A stretch of 64,000 nt of DNA from assembly GCF_016894445.1 (NCBI RefSeq), contig NZ_CP056775.1:2606001-2670000 (forward strand), read 5' to 3'. The position numbers and the translations under genes were made by a program. A model generated the notes under the pieces. The model was not told the origin of the DNA and ran no database searches. It worked only from the letters and a program-made list of their open reading frames with translations. The DNA comes from Dyadobacter sandarakinus. GTDB taxonomy: Bacteria > Bacteroidota > Bacteroidia > Cytophagales > Spirosomataceae. Shown here in pieces: positions 43,887-52,927 of the stretch (position 1 is its first letter; each line of letters begins with the position of its first letter).

Positions 43887-43918
43887 AGTTTCGCTTTAAA
43901 GAAACTTTTATATATTTG
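43887..43918 (+). promoter_or_regulatory. Promoter and dyad of the toxin-antitoxin pair
   Basis: TATATTTG (43911-43918) matches TAnnTTTG exactly, with a TTTC at 43889-43892 in the -33 place (18-base spacer). AGTTTC (43887-43892) and GAAACT (43901-43906) form an inverted repeat between the two elements. Antitoxins often repress their own promoter at such sites. Confidence 0.55.
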
Positions 43919-43938
43919 CTTTATAGACACACCTATAT

Positions 43939-44298
43939 ATGAACAAGCTTTTTGAAATTCTGATTTTAGAAGAGGCGCTTGAATTTCTGACTGGACTTGA
44001 CAAGAAGCATTCTGAGAAAATACTCTTTAACATTCGTAAATCACAGGTCAAAACTGATCCTGAACTTTTCAAGAAACTCACCGATGAAATCTGGGAGTTC
44101 AGGACACTTTATCAAGGTCTTCAATATAGGCTTCTGGCGTTTTGGGACAAAACTTTACCTACTGATACCTTGGTAGTTTCCACACATGGATTTATAAAAA
44201 AGAGAAGTAAAGTTGCGCATAAGGAAATCCAAAAGGCACTTACCATGCGAACTGAATACTTTTCGAACAAACAAAAGGAAAACAACAAGAGAAAATGA
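43939..44298 (+). CDS. RelE/HigB-type toxin (Gp49-like)
   Basis: 119-residue basic protein of the phage-derived Gp49-like/HigB group. FEILILEEALEFLTGL opens the fold. The core is IWEFRTLYQGLQYRLLAFWDK, and the end is VVSTHGFIKKRSKVAHKEIQKALTMR, the usual basic G-F-x-K-K region. Relatives cleave mRNA on the ribosome. Its stop overlaps the antitoxin start (ATGA, 44295-44298), and the toxin-first order is typical for higBA. DNA here is more AT-rich than its flanks, in line with acquisition. Confidence 0.87.
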   Translation: MNKLFEILILEEALEFLTGLDKKHSEKILFNIRKSQVKTDPELFKKLTDEIWEFRTLYQGLQYRLLAFWDKTLPTDTLVVSTHGFIKKRSKVAHKEIQKALTMRTEYFSNKQKENNKRK

Positions 44299-44609
44299 AA
44301 ACGTACACATTGGACGAAGTTCAGGATAAACTTCTCGGTAAAGTCGGGACACCAGAACGGGACAAATTTGAATACGAGTTACAAATGGACCTGATCGGCA
44401 AGGCTATAAAAGAGACCAGAAAAGAAAGAAATTTGACGCAAGAAGAATTAGGGAAATTAATTGGTGTGCAGAAAGCGCAAATTTCAAGACTCGAAAGCAA
44501 TGCTAGTAATGTTACAATGGATACATTGCTAAGAGTTTTTACAGCTTTAAAAGCCAAGGTGAAGCTGCAAGTTGAGTTGCCAAACTTAAAAATCAGTATT
44601 GGAGAATAG
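44295..44609 (+). CDS. XRE-family antitoxin (HigA-like)
   Basis: 104-residue protein with a Cro/CI-type helix-turn-helix at residues ~38-95: AIKETRKERNLTQEELGKLIGVQKAQISRLE, followed by VTMDTLLRVFTAL. The N-terminal ~35 residues (YTLDEVQDKLLGKVGTPERDKFEYEL) are the usual leader of this antitoxin group. It overlaps the toxin gene by 4 bases. It should neutralise the toxin and repress the promoter at 43887-43918. Confidence 0.9.
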   Translation: MKTYTLDEVQDKLLGKVGTPERDKFEYELQMDLIGKAIKETRKERNLTQEELGKLIGVQKAQISRLESNASNVTMDTLLRVFTALKAKVKLQVELPNLKISIGE

Positions 44610-44650
44610 TCTATTTTAAATATGAATAAACACACTAAAACTCGATAAGA

Positions 44651-45505
44651 TTGAAATCCTCCCTCTCCCACCTACCCAAAGAAAAGCAGGAAGAATTAAA
44701 AGTCCTCACCAAAATTATTCTTGACAAAATACCCGCTGAAATGATCATTCTTTTTGGAAGTCATGCGCGTGGTGATTGGGTGGAGGACTTTCAGGAGACT
44801 TATGAATATGTGAGTGACTTTGATATTCTGGTCGTTACTAAAGATAGGAAAGCTGCAAGAGGACATAAGAAATGGCAGGAATTAGATAAGGCACTAGCGG
44901 CTAATCAGGACATTACCAAAACTAATATCATTCAACATAGCGTTTGGTTTGTGAATGACAAAATCGAGCGGAACTTCTATTTCTTCGTGGATATTTTCAA
45001 GGAAGGAATTATGCTTTTTGATTCCGGAAATTTCAGTTTATCCGAGCCGAAAGAATTGAGTCCGCAGGAAAGACAAAAGAAAGCGATAAATTCTTTTGGC
45101 CATTGGTTTAAAAGAGGAAATGACTTTCAAAAATATGCTGATTTGGCAATGCAAAATGAAGACAACAATTTTTCGGTATTCAATCTTCATCAAACAACAG
45201 AAACATATTATGCAGCCATACTTCTCGTTTTCACCGACTACAAGCCCCGAACTCACGATATTGAAGAATTAGGAAAACAAGTTGAGAATCTTCATTCAGA
45301 TTTTAAAACTGTTTTCCCTAAAAATACACCTGAAGAGGCTCGTCTATTCAAACTTCTCAAAAAAGCATATATTGACGCGCGCTATGAAATCAACTACAAG
45401 ATTGAGAAAGGGGAATTGGAATATTTATCCGATCGTGTGAAGTTGCTAAGGGATTTGACGGAGCGGATATGTAAGGGGTGTATTGCGAAGTTTACGGAAA
45501 AATAA
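44651..45505 (+). CDS. MNT-HEPN fusion protein (nucleotidyltransferase plus HEPN domain)
   Basis: 284-residue fusion. The N-terminal MNT nucleotidyltransferase has GSHARGDW at residues 36-43 and a following SDFDILVVTKD, giving the G-S-x(n)-D-x-D metal-binding motif. The C-terminal ~140 residues resemble HEPN: helix-rich, HWFKRGNDFQKYADLAMQ, NLHQTTETYYAAILL and a late DARYEINYK in place of the classical R-x4-6-H. The start seems to be TTG 44651, because a stop lies five codons upstream and the first ATG is inside the MNT motif. MNT and HEPN are usually two genes forming an antitoxin/toxin or AMPylation pair; here they are one chain. Confidence 0.85.
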   Translation: MKSSLSHLPKEKQEELKVLTKIILDKIPAEMIILFGSHARGDWVEDFQETYEYVSDFDILVVTKDRKAARGHKKWQELDKALAANQDITKTNIIQHSVWFVNDKIERNFYFFVDIFKEGIMLFDSGNFSLSEPKELSPQERQKKAINSFGHWFKRGNDFQKYADLAMQNEDNNFSVFNLHQTTETYYAAILLVFTDYKPRTHDIEELGKQVENLHSDFKTVFPKNTPEEARLFKLLKKAYIDARYEINYKIEKGELEYLSDRVKLLRDLTERICKGCIAKFTEK

Positions 45506-45519
45506 AAAGTAAACTCCTA

Positions 45520-46416
45520 TTATGATTCTGAGGTCATTGATTCCCGAATCTCCGCGATGTAATCTATTCTCACATTCATTGCAGAAGCAATTTGTTCATC
45601 GGTAAGCACTGCCTGCTTAATCAGATTCTTTACAGCCTCACAAGTAGTTTCTTGTTTGCCTTTTTCCTTGAATACTTCTAAAATATCCATAATCGCGTCT
45701 TTGTTTTGATTTCCTAATAATGTAAAGAGGTCATCAATTTGTTTTTCGGTAAGAGGATTTCCATCCAATGTATAAACAACGAGGCTATTTTGCAAGTTCT
45801 TCCCCATCCCACTTGCCAGCGTCAAAATGGTTGGAAGTAATGCATTCAACTGTTCTTTAAACGCAATATGTTTCATAGCCAGCAGGGACGCAGCCAAAAA
45901 TTTATTGTGCAGCTCCTGGATTTCTTCATCAGAAATCTCGCCCAGGTTATGGAAAATATATTGGTAATCAGGCACAAACCCACGCAATGCTGGTTCCACA
46001 TTTTCGAAGATATCCGCCAGCGTTTTGTACTCCCACCGGTCTTTGCCGTGGTAAAGGAGAATCGGAATGATTAGCGAGGGACTTTCTTTGTTGCTGATCT
46101 GCTTTAAAAGTCCGGAAAAAATGTAGCTGCCAATCTGGATCGGTACGTATTTGTCGACGTAGCTTTTGTGTTCGACGAGTAACGAGATCTTTACCTCTCC
46201 GTCGCCGCCTGCTCTTTTGCAGGTGTACACAATATCAGATATGGATTTTTGCAGTTCCTTGGAAATGTATGTATCAGGAAGTTGCTGAAAGGTTGAGAAA
46301 TCAAGCAGATCCTGGATATTTCTCGGAATGCAGGATTGGAAATAGTCGAGGGCGATCTGCCGGTTACCCATGATGGCCCTGATAAAGGTGTCATGTTTTT
46401 GTGTGTGCTTGTCCAT
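45520..46416 (-). CDS. Rpn-family (PD-(D/E)XK) recombination-promoting nuclease/putative transposase
   Basis: 298-residue protein. I chose ATG 46416 (MDKHTQKHDTFIRAIMGN); twelve upstream codons are Cys-rich and not family-like. The pattern matches Rpn/transposase_31 proteins: HDTFIRAIMGNRQIALDYFQSCIP, SDIVYTCKR, then VKISLLVEHKSYVDKYVPIQIGSYI, with D and E-x-K nuclease residues. DGNPLTEKQIDDLF and VLTDEQIASAMNV sit in the helical C-terminus. Family members nick DNA and promote RecA-independent recombination. It is convergent with the MNT-HEPN gene, in the same AT-rich block. Confidence 0.88.
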   Translation of the reverse strand: MDKHTQKHDTFIRAIMGNRQIALDYFQSCIPRNIQDLLDFSTFQQLPDTYISKELQKSISDIVYTCKRAGGDGEVKISLLVEHKSYVDKYVPIQIGSYIFSGLLKQISNKESPSLIIPILLYHGKDRWEYKTLADIFENVEPALRGFVPDYQYIFHNLGEISDEEIQELHNKFLAASLLAMKHIAFKEQLNALLPTILTLASGMGKNLQNSLVVYTLDGNPLTEKQIDDLFTLLGNQNKDAIMDILEVFKEKGKQETTCEAVKNLIKQAVLTDEQIASAMNVRIDYIAEIRESMTSES

Positions 46417-46455
46417 GCGGCAAATATAGAAATTGACGCATGAACAAGACAAACG

Positions 46456-46839
46456 TTAGCGCGTACTAGCCAGCGCCCACCAGATCAGAACCGGCTGAAA
46501 AAACAATCTGCCAAAACGTTTTTTATCTGTGTCAAGTCCAAATGCGTCCCTTTTGTGGGTGTATTGGGCGATATTGCCGGGGAAGACGGCGGTAAAAAAT
46601 GCAGCAGCGAACTTACCGACTTTTGCACGATGCTTTGCGGGTGTGGCGATTAGCGCGGCCCCGAGTGCAATTTCCGCGAACCCGGAATAAACCACCGTAT
46701 CGTCCGTTTTGAGTGGAACAAAGTCAGGGACTTGCGCCCGGAATTCTTTTCTGGCAAATGTTAAATGACTGATGCCTGCGTAAACCAGGCTAGCGCCCAG
46801 TAATATTCTTCCTGCGGTTTTTAGGTCTTGATTGTCCAT
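46456..46839 (-). CDS. DoxX-like small membrane protein
   Basis: 127-residue protein with four hydrophobic segments: AGRILLGASLVYAGISHLTF, VVYSGFAEIALGAALIATP, VGKFAAAFFTAVFPGNIAQYTH and LFFQPVLIWWALAS. This matches the DoxX/MauE-like family. I chose ATG 46839 (MDNQDLKTAGRI), which fits family length; the frame is open 41 codons further without similarity. It is last on its strand, 39 bases downstream of the Rpn start. Its function is not known beyond possible redox or stress roles in relatives. Confidence 0.85.
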   Translation of the reverse strand: MDNQDLKTAGRILLGASLVYAGISHLTFARKEFRAQVPDFVPLKTDDTVVYSGFAEIALGAALIATPAKHRAKVGKFAAAFFTAVFPGNIAQYTHKRDAFGLDTDKKRFGRLFFQPVLIWWALASTR

Positions 46840-47014
46840 GTTGTTGTGTCGTTTTCCGGAACGTCTCAATAACTGTACCCACATTTCCTGGAATCTCACT
46901 GTCACACGGGAAACAGCTTCTGCAAAATCCTCTAACTCACTACGCAAAACTGTATGGCACACCTCAGCTGAAAATTGACCAGAAAGTTTCGTTTCCTTGT
47001 CTTTTTGTTTTTAA

Positions 47015-47042
47015 TTGCAAATAAATGCTTGTCATAAGTTTG
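47015..47042 (+). promoter_or_regulatory. Promoter of the GH20 gene
   Basis: TTG (47015-47017), 17 bases, then TAAGTTTG (47035-47042), an exact TAnnTTTG match. The -7 element lies downstream of ATG 47025, so that ATG cannot be the start if this promoter is used. Confidence 0.5.
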
Positions 47043-47114
47043 ATAGATCAACACTTGTGCGGCGTGCAATGCTCTTCGAATACTATTCCTAACCAACCCT
47101 TAATACTTCCAGCT

Positions 47115-49439
47115 TTGAACTTTGTTACAACTTTCCCACAAAACCGAAAGATCAGCGCAGGCAAAATGCTTTTCCTGGCCTGCTGTCTTTTTCTAACAAC
47201 AAGCACAGTAAACGCCCAGGTCAAAACTTCAAAGGCAGCCACCACAAAAAACATTGATCCCGGATCTGCCTTACTCCCACTCCCACAGCAGGCTGCGCTG
47301 ACCAGGAAAATGTTCACCATCAACAAAAAATGGAAAATTGTAGCCGATCCGGCATCGGCCAAAGAGCAGGCGAGCTTGCAGGAAGGCTTGAAAGAGGCGG
47401 GCCTTACATTGAATAATGCCTCAGGCGCATCAGGGACCGCTCCGGCTATCCGGCTCGTGGTGCAACCCGGATCCGTAAACATTGGCGCAAGCGTGGATAC
47501 CAACCGTGCGGCGCTTACTCGTCAGGCCTACAAGCTGAGCCTGAAGCCAGGCAATGTGACCATTACGGCCAATGCTACGCAGGGCTTGTACTATGGTGTG
47601 CAAACGTTTTTACAGTTGCTCCGCGAGCAGGCGCCTCAAATGCAGCTGCCGGAAGGTGAGATTACCGACTGGCCGAATGTGGAAGTCCGGATGATTTATT
47701 GGGACGACGCTCACCACCTGGAAAAAATGAGTGCATTGAAGCGAATTATCAAACAGGCCTCTACCTATAAAATCAACGCGTTTTCAATTAAACTGGAAGG
47801 TCATTTTCAATACAAATCGGCTCCTGCGATCGTGGAGCCGTATGCATTAACACCTGCTGAGTACCAGGAACTGGCAGATTATGCAAATGCGTACTACGTG
47901 GACATGGTACCTTTTTTGGATGCGCCTGCGCACGTTTCTTTTATCCTCAAACATCCGGAATACCGGAAGCTGCGACTGATTGATGACATAAATTACCAGT
48001 TTTCGGTCACCAATCCGGAGACATTCAAGCTCCTGGATGCCATGTTCAGTGAGCTGATCAATGCGAGCAAAGGCAGCAAATACATCATTTTTTCAAATGA
48101 TGAAGCCTACTACACCGGCAAAGCACCGTCGGAAAAAGCGATGGCCGACAGCCTTGGCGGAAACGGGCGACTACTGGCCTGGTTTATCAAAAAAATGGCT
48201 GACAGGCTGCATGAGCAGGGCCGCACGGTTTTGTTCTGGGGTGAATTTCCTTTGCGAAAAGAGGATATTACAGCCTTGCCGACACATCTGGTGGACGGGG
48301 TTTATAACAAGGAAATCGCGGCTGAGTATAAGAAACACGGCATTCGCCAGTTTGTCTATACCGCCACGCAGGGCGCCGAGCCCATTTTTCCAAACTACTA
48401 CCCGCTGCATACCAAGTCGGCCGTGATGGCGGATGGAAGTGACCGCTCCTCGGGCCGGGTGGCAGATATGATGAAGGAAATCAATACGGCTTTTGCCGAC
48501 AACCTGTCGTCTTTTGCGGGCGTGGTGATTGCCGGCTGGGCCGATGCAGGGCTGCATCCGGAGACATTCTGGCTGGGCTATGCGACGGCTACGGCTGCTG
48601 GGTGGAACAGCAAAAACCTGACTCCCGAAAATGCTTCTGCGCGGTTTATGAATGCTTTTTACGGACCAAAGCAGAAAGATATGGATAGCATTTACCACGT
48701 CCTGAGCGAGCAGGCCGAGTTCCATACTGAAAGCTGGGACTGGATCCCGTCAACCTGGCGGCCCATGATCAAGGGAAATTCGGACAGCCTTTTTGTGCAT
48801 CCTGAAAGAGATCAAACCCTGCCCCTACTACCCGTGCCGTTAGCTGGCACACTGGCGATTGCGGACAAAACTCATCCCGTCAATACCGCGCGCCTCGCTA
48901 CTGCAAAAGCCATGCTCCCACGTAATAAATATGCGCTCCAATTGATTCGGGACAACAAATCGCTTGTCAAATCCCAGCTTTATAATCTGGAAGTGCTCGA
49001 ATCAGTAGCCGCAATCTGCGGACAGAATTTGCGGATGCTGGTAACATTGAACCAGGTGACGGATTTGCTGCAAAAAGCTTCAACTACCGGCGCAACTAAC
49101 TCAACCCAGGCAATCAAGCAGCTGGATGCCGCCATGGACATGATCAGCAAATTGAAAACACAGCGCGACAGTACACTGGCATTCGTAGAAAAAATATGGT
49201 TTAAAGAATGGCAGCCGCTCGTGGAAGAAGCCAACGGACGTAAGTTTTTGTTTGAGGTGGACGACATCAAAGATCATCAGCCGGTGCGCACCATCGATCT
49301 TAGCTATTTAATTTACAGGGAATTGCATTATCCGCTGGAAGAGTGGTGGAGCAATGTGCAGAAAGTCAGGAATGAATATGCGCAGCAGCACAAGTTGCCG
49401 GTCGTGAATAAAACACTGAACTGGCAGCAATACCGGTAG
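47115..49439 (+). CDS. GH20-family beta-N-acetylhexosaminidase, exported
   Basis: Secreted or periplasmic enzyme of ~774 residues that removes terminal beta-GlcNAc or beta-GalNAc. A GH20b-type N-terminal domain (LPLPQQAALTRKMFTINKKW ... ANATQGLYYGVQTFLQLLR) precedes the barrel (VEVRMIYWDDAHH). The catalytic Asp-Glu pair is IIFSNDEAYY (Asp329-Glu330). WGEFPL and AGWADAGLHPETFWLGY complete the active-site side. A helical C-terminal region follows. The start is uncertain: TTG 47115 gives a basic n-region before LFLACCLFLTTSTVNAQ, and ATG 47166 is inside that signal. It lies upstream of a SusC/SusD pair, but a terminator intervenes. Confidence 0.88.
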   Translation: MNFVTTFPQNRKISAGKMLFLACCLFLTTSTVNAQVKTSKAATTKNIDPGSALLPLPQQAALTRKMFTINKKWKIVADPASAKEQASLQEGLKEAGLTLNNASGASGTAPAIRLVVQPGSVNIGASVDTNRAALTRQAYKLSLKPGNVTITANATQGLYYGVQTFLQLLREQAPQMQLPEGEITDWPNVEVRMIYWDDAHHLEKMSALKRIIKQASTYKINAFSIKLEGHFQYKSAPAIVEPYALTPAEYQELADYANAYYVDMVPFLDAPAHVSFILKHPEYRKLRLIDDINYQFSVTNPETFKLLDAMFSELINASKGSKYIIFSNDEAYYTGKAPSEKAMADSLGGNGRLLAWFIKKMADRLHEQGRTVLFWGEFPLRKEDITALPTHLVDGVYNKEIAAEYKKHGIRQFVYTATQGAEPIFPNYYPLHTKSAVMADGSDRSSGRVADMMKEINTAFADNLSSFAGVVIAGWADAGLHPETFWLGYATATAAGWNSKNLTPENASARFMNAFYGPKQKDMDSIYHVLSEQAEFHTESWDWIPSTWRPMIKGNSDSLFVHPERDQTLPLLPVPLAGTLAIADKTHPVNTARLATAKAMLPRNKYALQLIRDNKSLVKSQLYNLEVLESVAAICGQNLRMLVTLNQVTDLLQKASTTGATNSTQAIKQLDAAMDMISKLKTQRDSTLAFVEKIWFKEWQPLVEEANGRKFLFEVDDIKDHQPVRTIDLSYLIYRELHYPLEEWWSNVQKVRNEYAQQHKLPVVNKTLNWQQYR

Positions 49440-49475
49440 GTACCACTGCGTCGCCGATTTTTTTCGACTATACCA

Positions 49476-49516
49476 AAAATGCTTCCAGCCTGAACCCTGG
49501 AAGCATTTTCTTTTTT
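49476..49516 (+). terminator. Rho-independent terminator after the GH20 gene
   Basis: AAAATGCTTCCAG (49476-49488) pairs perfectly with CTGGAAGCATTTT (49497-49509) around an 8-base loop. C and six Ts follow (49510-49516). It separates the GH20 transcript from the SusC operon. Confidence 0.93.
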
Positions 49517-49601
49517 GTCACAATCAGATCAAGAATATTCGTCAAAACCTCCGTTACCTTTCTTTTTAATTCGATAATATTATTTTTTTCTTATGAAAAG
49601 A

Positions 49602-49630
49602 TTTTACATTTAATAAAAACATTATATTTG
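49602..49630 (+). promoter_or_regulatory. Promoter of the susC/susD operon
   Basis: TATATTTG (49623-49630) matches TAnnTTTG exactly, and an AT-rich TTTT at 49602-49605 sits in the -33 place with a 17-base spacer. It leaves a leader of about 45 bases before ATG 49683. Confidence 0.5.
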
Positions 49631-49682
49631 TTTCGATACCTTTCGATTCTACCATTTCTAGACCACTAACCTTCCATACCTT

Positions 49683-52600
49683 ATGGGAAAAAAAATGTTT
49701 ACTAAATCTGCCAATCACTTCCGCGATGTCTGCGGTGTGCCTTTGGGACTACTCTTTAAAGTATTTGTACTGTTCTTTTGCTACACCAGCGCTCAGGCTC
49801 AGACTTCCGGCCGGACTGGCCAAGTTACTGTGAGCGGACAGGTTACCGAAAAAGCAACCGGTCAGCCGCTCGTCGGCGTGTCGATCCGGGTGAAAGGCGG
49901 CACCGACGGTGTGGCTTCGGATGCAGGTGGAAATTATAAGATCCAGGTGCCGGCAAACAGCACACTTTTATTTACGTATATAGGTTACGGTGACCTGGAA
50001 GAACCGGTAGGAAACCGCTCCACCATATCACCTCAGCTCGAAAGCAGCGACAAAGCGCTGAATGAAGTCGTGGTAGTAGGTTACGGAAGCCAGCAGAAGC
50101 GCGAGCTGACCGGCTCGATTGCCTCGGTAAGCTCCCGGCAGTTGCAGGACCGTGCAGTAGTTTCCTTCGGCGAAGCGCTGGCGGGCCAGATGGCCGGTGT
50201 ACAGGTGCAGCAGACTTCGGCCGCACCAGGCGGTGGTATTTCCCTGAAAATCAGAGGAACCGGCTCTATCACAGCGGGTAACCAGCCTTTGTATGTGGTG
50301 GATGGCGTGCCGCTGGACAACTCGGTGAGCAGTGCAGGGGCACAGGGTGGTGATATCGGTGACCAGTCTCCGGTAAACCCGCTGGCGAGCATTAACCCTG
50401 GTGACATTCAATCAATTGATGTATTGAAAGATGCTTCGGCAACTTCTATTTACGGATCACGCGGCTCCAATGGTGTGGTTCTGATCACAACCAAAACAGG
50501 CGCAGCCGGAAAATCGCAGATCAGCATCAATGCCAGCTACGGTTTTCAGGAGATCGGTAAGAAGGTGGGCATCATGAGCAACCAGCAATATGCACAGCGG
50601 CAGATTGACCAGCGCAATACCGACTGGGTGCGCGCAGGCGGAAAAGCAACTGACCCCAATTCGGTAAGAAGCGGACCTCAGTTTAAAATCCCTGACGAAT
50701 TCAAAAACGCAGCCTCCCTCCCATTTACGGACTGGCAAGACCTGCTTTACCGCCGGGCACCCATGCAAAACTACCAGATCGCAGCCTCTGGCGGCACTGA
50801 AAATGCGCGGTACTACCTGTCAGGAAATTACCAGAACCAAGAAGGGATCGTGATCAATTCAGGTTTCAAGAAATATGCATTTCGTCTGAATGTGGATGCC
50901 AAAGTAACCGACAAAGTAAAAGTCGGCTTCCGTGTGGCTCCGTCTTATACCAATAACCGCATCGCCACCACCGGCGGGATCCAGGATTATGGTGCAGTAG
51001 CTACCACGGTCATGTCGGTTCCGGGCATATACCCTTCCAGAAATGCGGATGGCAGCTATGCTACTTCTTACACGCTGCATTACGACGACGGTACCACGCA
51101 GAACATCACTTACAACAATGCACTGGCTTTCGGGGAAGGCATCAAGAACACCATGAACCAGTTCAGCACGGTGGGTAGCTTGTTTACCACGATTGACATT
51201 GTAAAAAACCTGCAATTCAAAACGAGTATCAATGCGGATGTGAATACGTTCAGCAACAACAAGTTTTCACCTTCATTTATCAGTGTAAACCCATCGTTCG
51301 GCCGGTCGTACGCAGCGACCAATATCAGCTGGATCAATGAAAATACGCTGACTTACGACAACAGTTTTGCAGAGCGCCATCATTTGAATGTGCTCGTGGG
51401 TTTGACCGAACAAAAGTCATCCTTCAACTCCACAGCCGTTAATGCCAACAATTTTCCTAACGACCTGGTACCGACCCTGAATGCAGGTATCGTGACCGGC
51501 GGTAGCTCCATCCGCTCGCAGTGGACATTGCTGTCGCTTTTGAGCCGCGCTACTTACAATCTGGATGAAAAGTATTTCCTGACCGCCACATTCCGCCGCG
51601 ACGGTTCGTCCCGCTTTGGTTCGGACAACAAGTGGGGTAACTTCCCTTCGGCTTCTGTGGGATGGAGAATCGGGCAGGAAAAGTTTTTGGCTGATGTAGC
51701 TGCACTCAGCGAGTTGAAGGTGCGCGCGAGCTATGGTCTGATCGGAAACAACCAGATCCCTGACTATGCTTCGGTGGGATTGATTTACGGCAGCAATTAC
51801 ATCCTGGGCTCAGGCGACGGCTCCATCGCCAGCGGTTTGGCGCAGGGATCTCTGGGCAATGCAAACTTAGGATGGGAAAAAGCCAAAGAAGTGGATCTGG
51901 GATTGGATTTGGGTCTTTTTCAAAACCGCATTTTCCTGAATGTAGATTACTACAACAAGCTGACATCGGATTTGCTTTTGAACGTTCCGGTGCCGCTTTC
52001 AACAGGTTATGAAACTGCTTTGCGTAACCTGGGAAGTCTGCGTAACAAAGGACTTGAACTTGCCCTGGAAACACGGAATTTCAAAAACGCGAATTTCACC
52101 TGGACAACCAATGCCAATATTTCCTTTAACAGAAACAAAGTGGAATCACTCGGCGCAGGAGGCACACCCATTATTGTCGCAAACCGTGCCCAGGAAAACT
52201 CTTTGACCCACATTACGCAGATCGGTCAACCGCTGGGAAGCTATTACGGCTACATTTTTGACGGCGTTTATAATACCATTGAGGAAGTGAATGCATCGGC
52301 ACACTTACCAAATACCTACGCCGGGGATGCCAAATTCAGGGATCTGAACGGTGACGGACAGATCAACGATTCTGACAAAACGATCATTGGCAACAACCTT
52401 CCGAAATTCACTTACGGTATGACGAACAGCTTCACACTGGGCAACTTCGACTTCGGGTTCTCGTTGCAGGGTGTTCAGGATGTGGAAGTGATGAACCTCA
52501 CCAAACGCAGTGCCTACCGCAACAACGGAACGATTTCGGTGAACTACTGGCGGTCGCCGGAAGAACCGGGTGATGGCAGAACGTTTGGTGCAGGAAGCTC

Positions 52601-52898
52601 GGCCAATAACCGTACGATCTCTTCGTACCTCGTAGACGATGCCTCTTTCCTGCGCATCCGGAACGTGACCATCGGCTACCGGCTTGGCAAAGTGCTGAAC
52701 GGAACCATCCTGAAAAATGCGCGGGTGTACATGAACATCCAAAACCTGCACACTTTCACCAAATACTCGGGCTACAATCCGGAAGTGAACACCACCGAGG
52801 GTGATCCGTGGATCTCGTCTGCGCTTACGCCGGGTATCGACTACGGTACCTACCCGATGGCACGCACGATTGTATTTGGACTTAACCTTGGTTTTTAA
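49683..52898 (+). CDS. SusC/RagA-family TonB-linked outer-membrane glycan transporter
   Basis: 1071-residue importer with all expected parts. The signal peptide ends SAQAQ. A CarboxypepD_reg-like domain follows (VSGQVTEKATGQPLVGVSIRV). The TonB box region precedes NEVVVVGYGSQQKRELTGSI. The plug reads PLYVVDGVPLDNSVS, INPGDIQSIDVLKDASATSI, YGSRGSNGVVLITTKTG. The barrel ends FGLNLGF with a terminal Phe. It pairs with the SusD gene 29 bases downstream. The neighbouring GH20 and GH123 genes suggest an amino-sugar glycan, but the substrate cannot be read from the receptor. Confidence 0.96.
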   Translation: MGKKMFTKSANHFRDVCGVPLGLLFKVFVLFFCYTSAQAQTSGRTGQVTVSGQVTEKATGQPLVGVSIRVKGGTDGVASDAGGNYKIQVPANSTLLFTYIGYGDLEEPVGNRSTISPQLESSDKALNEVVVVGYGSQQKRELTGSIASVSSRQLQDRAVVSFGEALAGQMAGVQVQQTSAAPGGGISLKIRGTGSITAGNQPLYVVDGVPLDNSVSSAGAQGGDIGDQSPVNPLASINPGDIQSIDVLKDASATSIYGSRGSNGVVLITTKTGAAGKSQISINASYGFQEIGKKVGIMSNQQYAQRQIDQRNTDWVRAGGKATDPNSVRSGPQFKIPDEFKNAASLPFTDWQDLLYRRAPMQNYQIAASGGTENARYYLSGNYQNQEGIVINSGFKKYAFRLNVDAKVTDKVKVGFRVAPSYTNNRIATTGGIQDYGAVATTVMSVPGIYPSRNADGSYATSYTLHYDDGTTQNITYNNALAFGEGIKNTMNQFSTVGSLFTTIDIVKNLQFKTSINADVNTFSNNKFSPSFISVNPSFGRSYAATNISWINENTLTYDNSFAERHHLNVLVGLTEQKSSFNSTAVNANNFPNDLVPTLNAGIVTGGSSIRSQWTLLSLLSRATYNLDEKYFLTATFRRDGSSRFGSDNKWGNFPSASVGWRIGQEKFLADVAALSELKVRASYGLIGNNQIPDYASVGLIYGSNYILGSGDGSIASGLAQGSLGNANLGWEKAKEVDLGLDLGLFQNRIFLNVDYYNKLTSDLLLNVPVPLSTGYETALRNLGSLRNKGLELALETRNFKNANFTWTTNANISFNRNKVESLGAGGTPIIVANRAQENSLTHITQIGQPLGSYYGYIFDGVYNTIEEVNASAHLPNTYAGDAKFRDLNGDGQINDSDKTIIGNNLPKFTYGMTNSFTLGNFDFGFSLQGVQDVEVMNLTKRSAYRNNGTISVNYWRSPEEPGDGRTFGAGSSANNRTISSYLVDDASFLRIRNVTIGYRLGKVLNGTILKNARVYMNIQNLHTFTKYSGYNPEVNTTEGDPWISSALTPGIDYGTYPMARTIVFGLNLGF

Positions 52899-52927
52899 AC
52901 CCAGCCCAACCTTTAACATTGACTGAC

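Noticed and set aside
45520..46416. Active insertion sequence
   Set aside because: Rpn proteins are called putative transposases, but I saw no terminal inverted repeats or target duplications around the gene.
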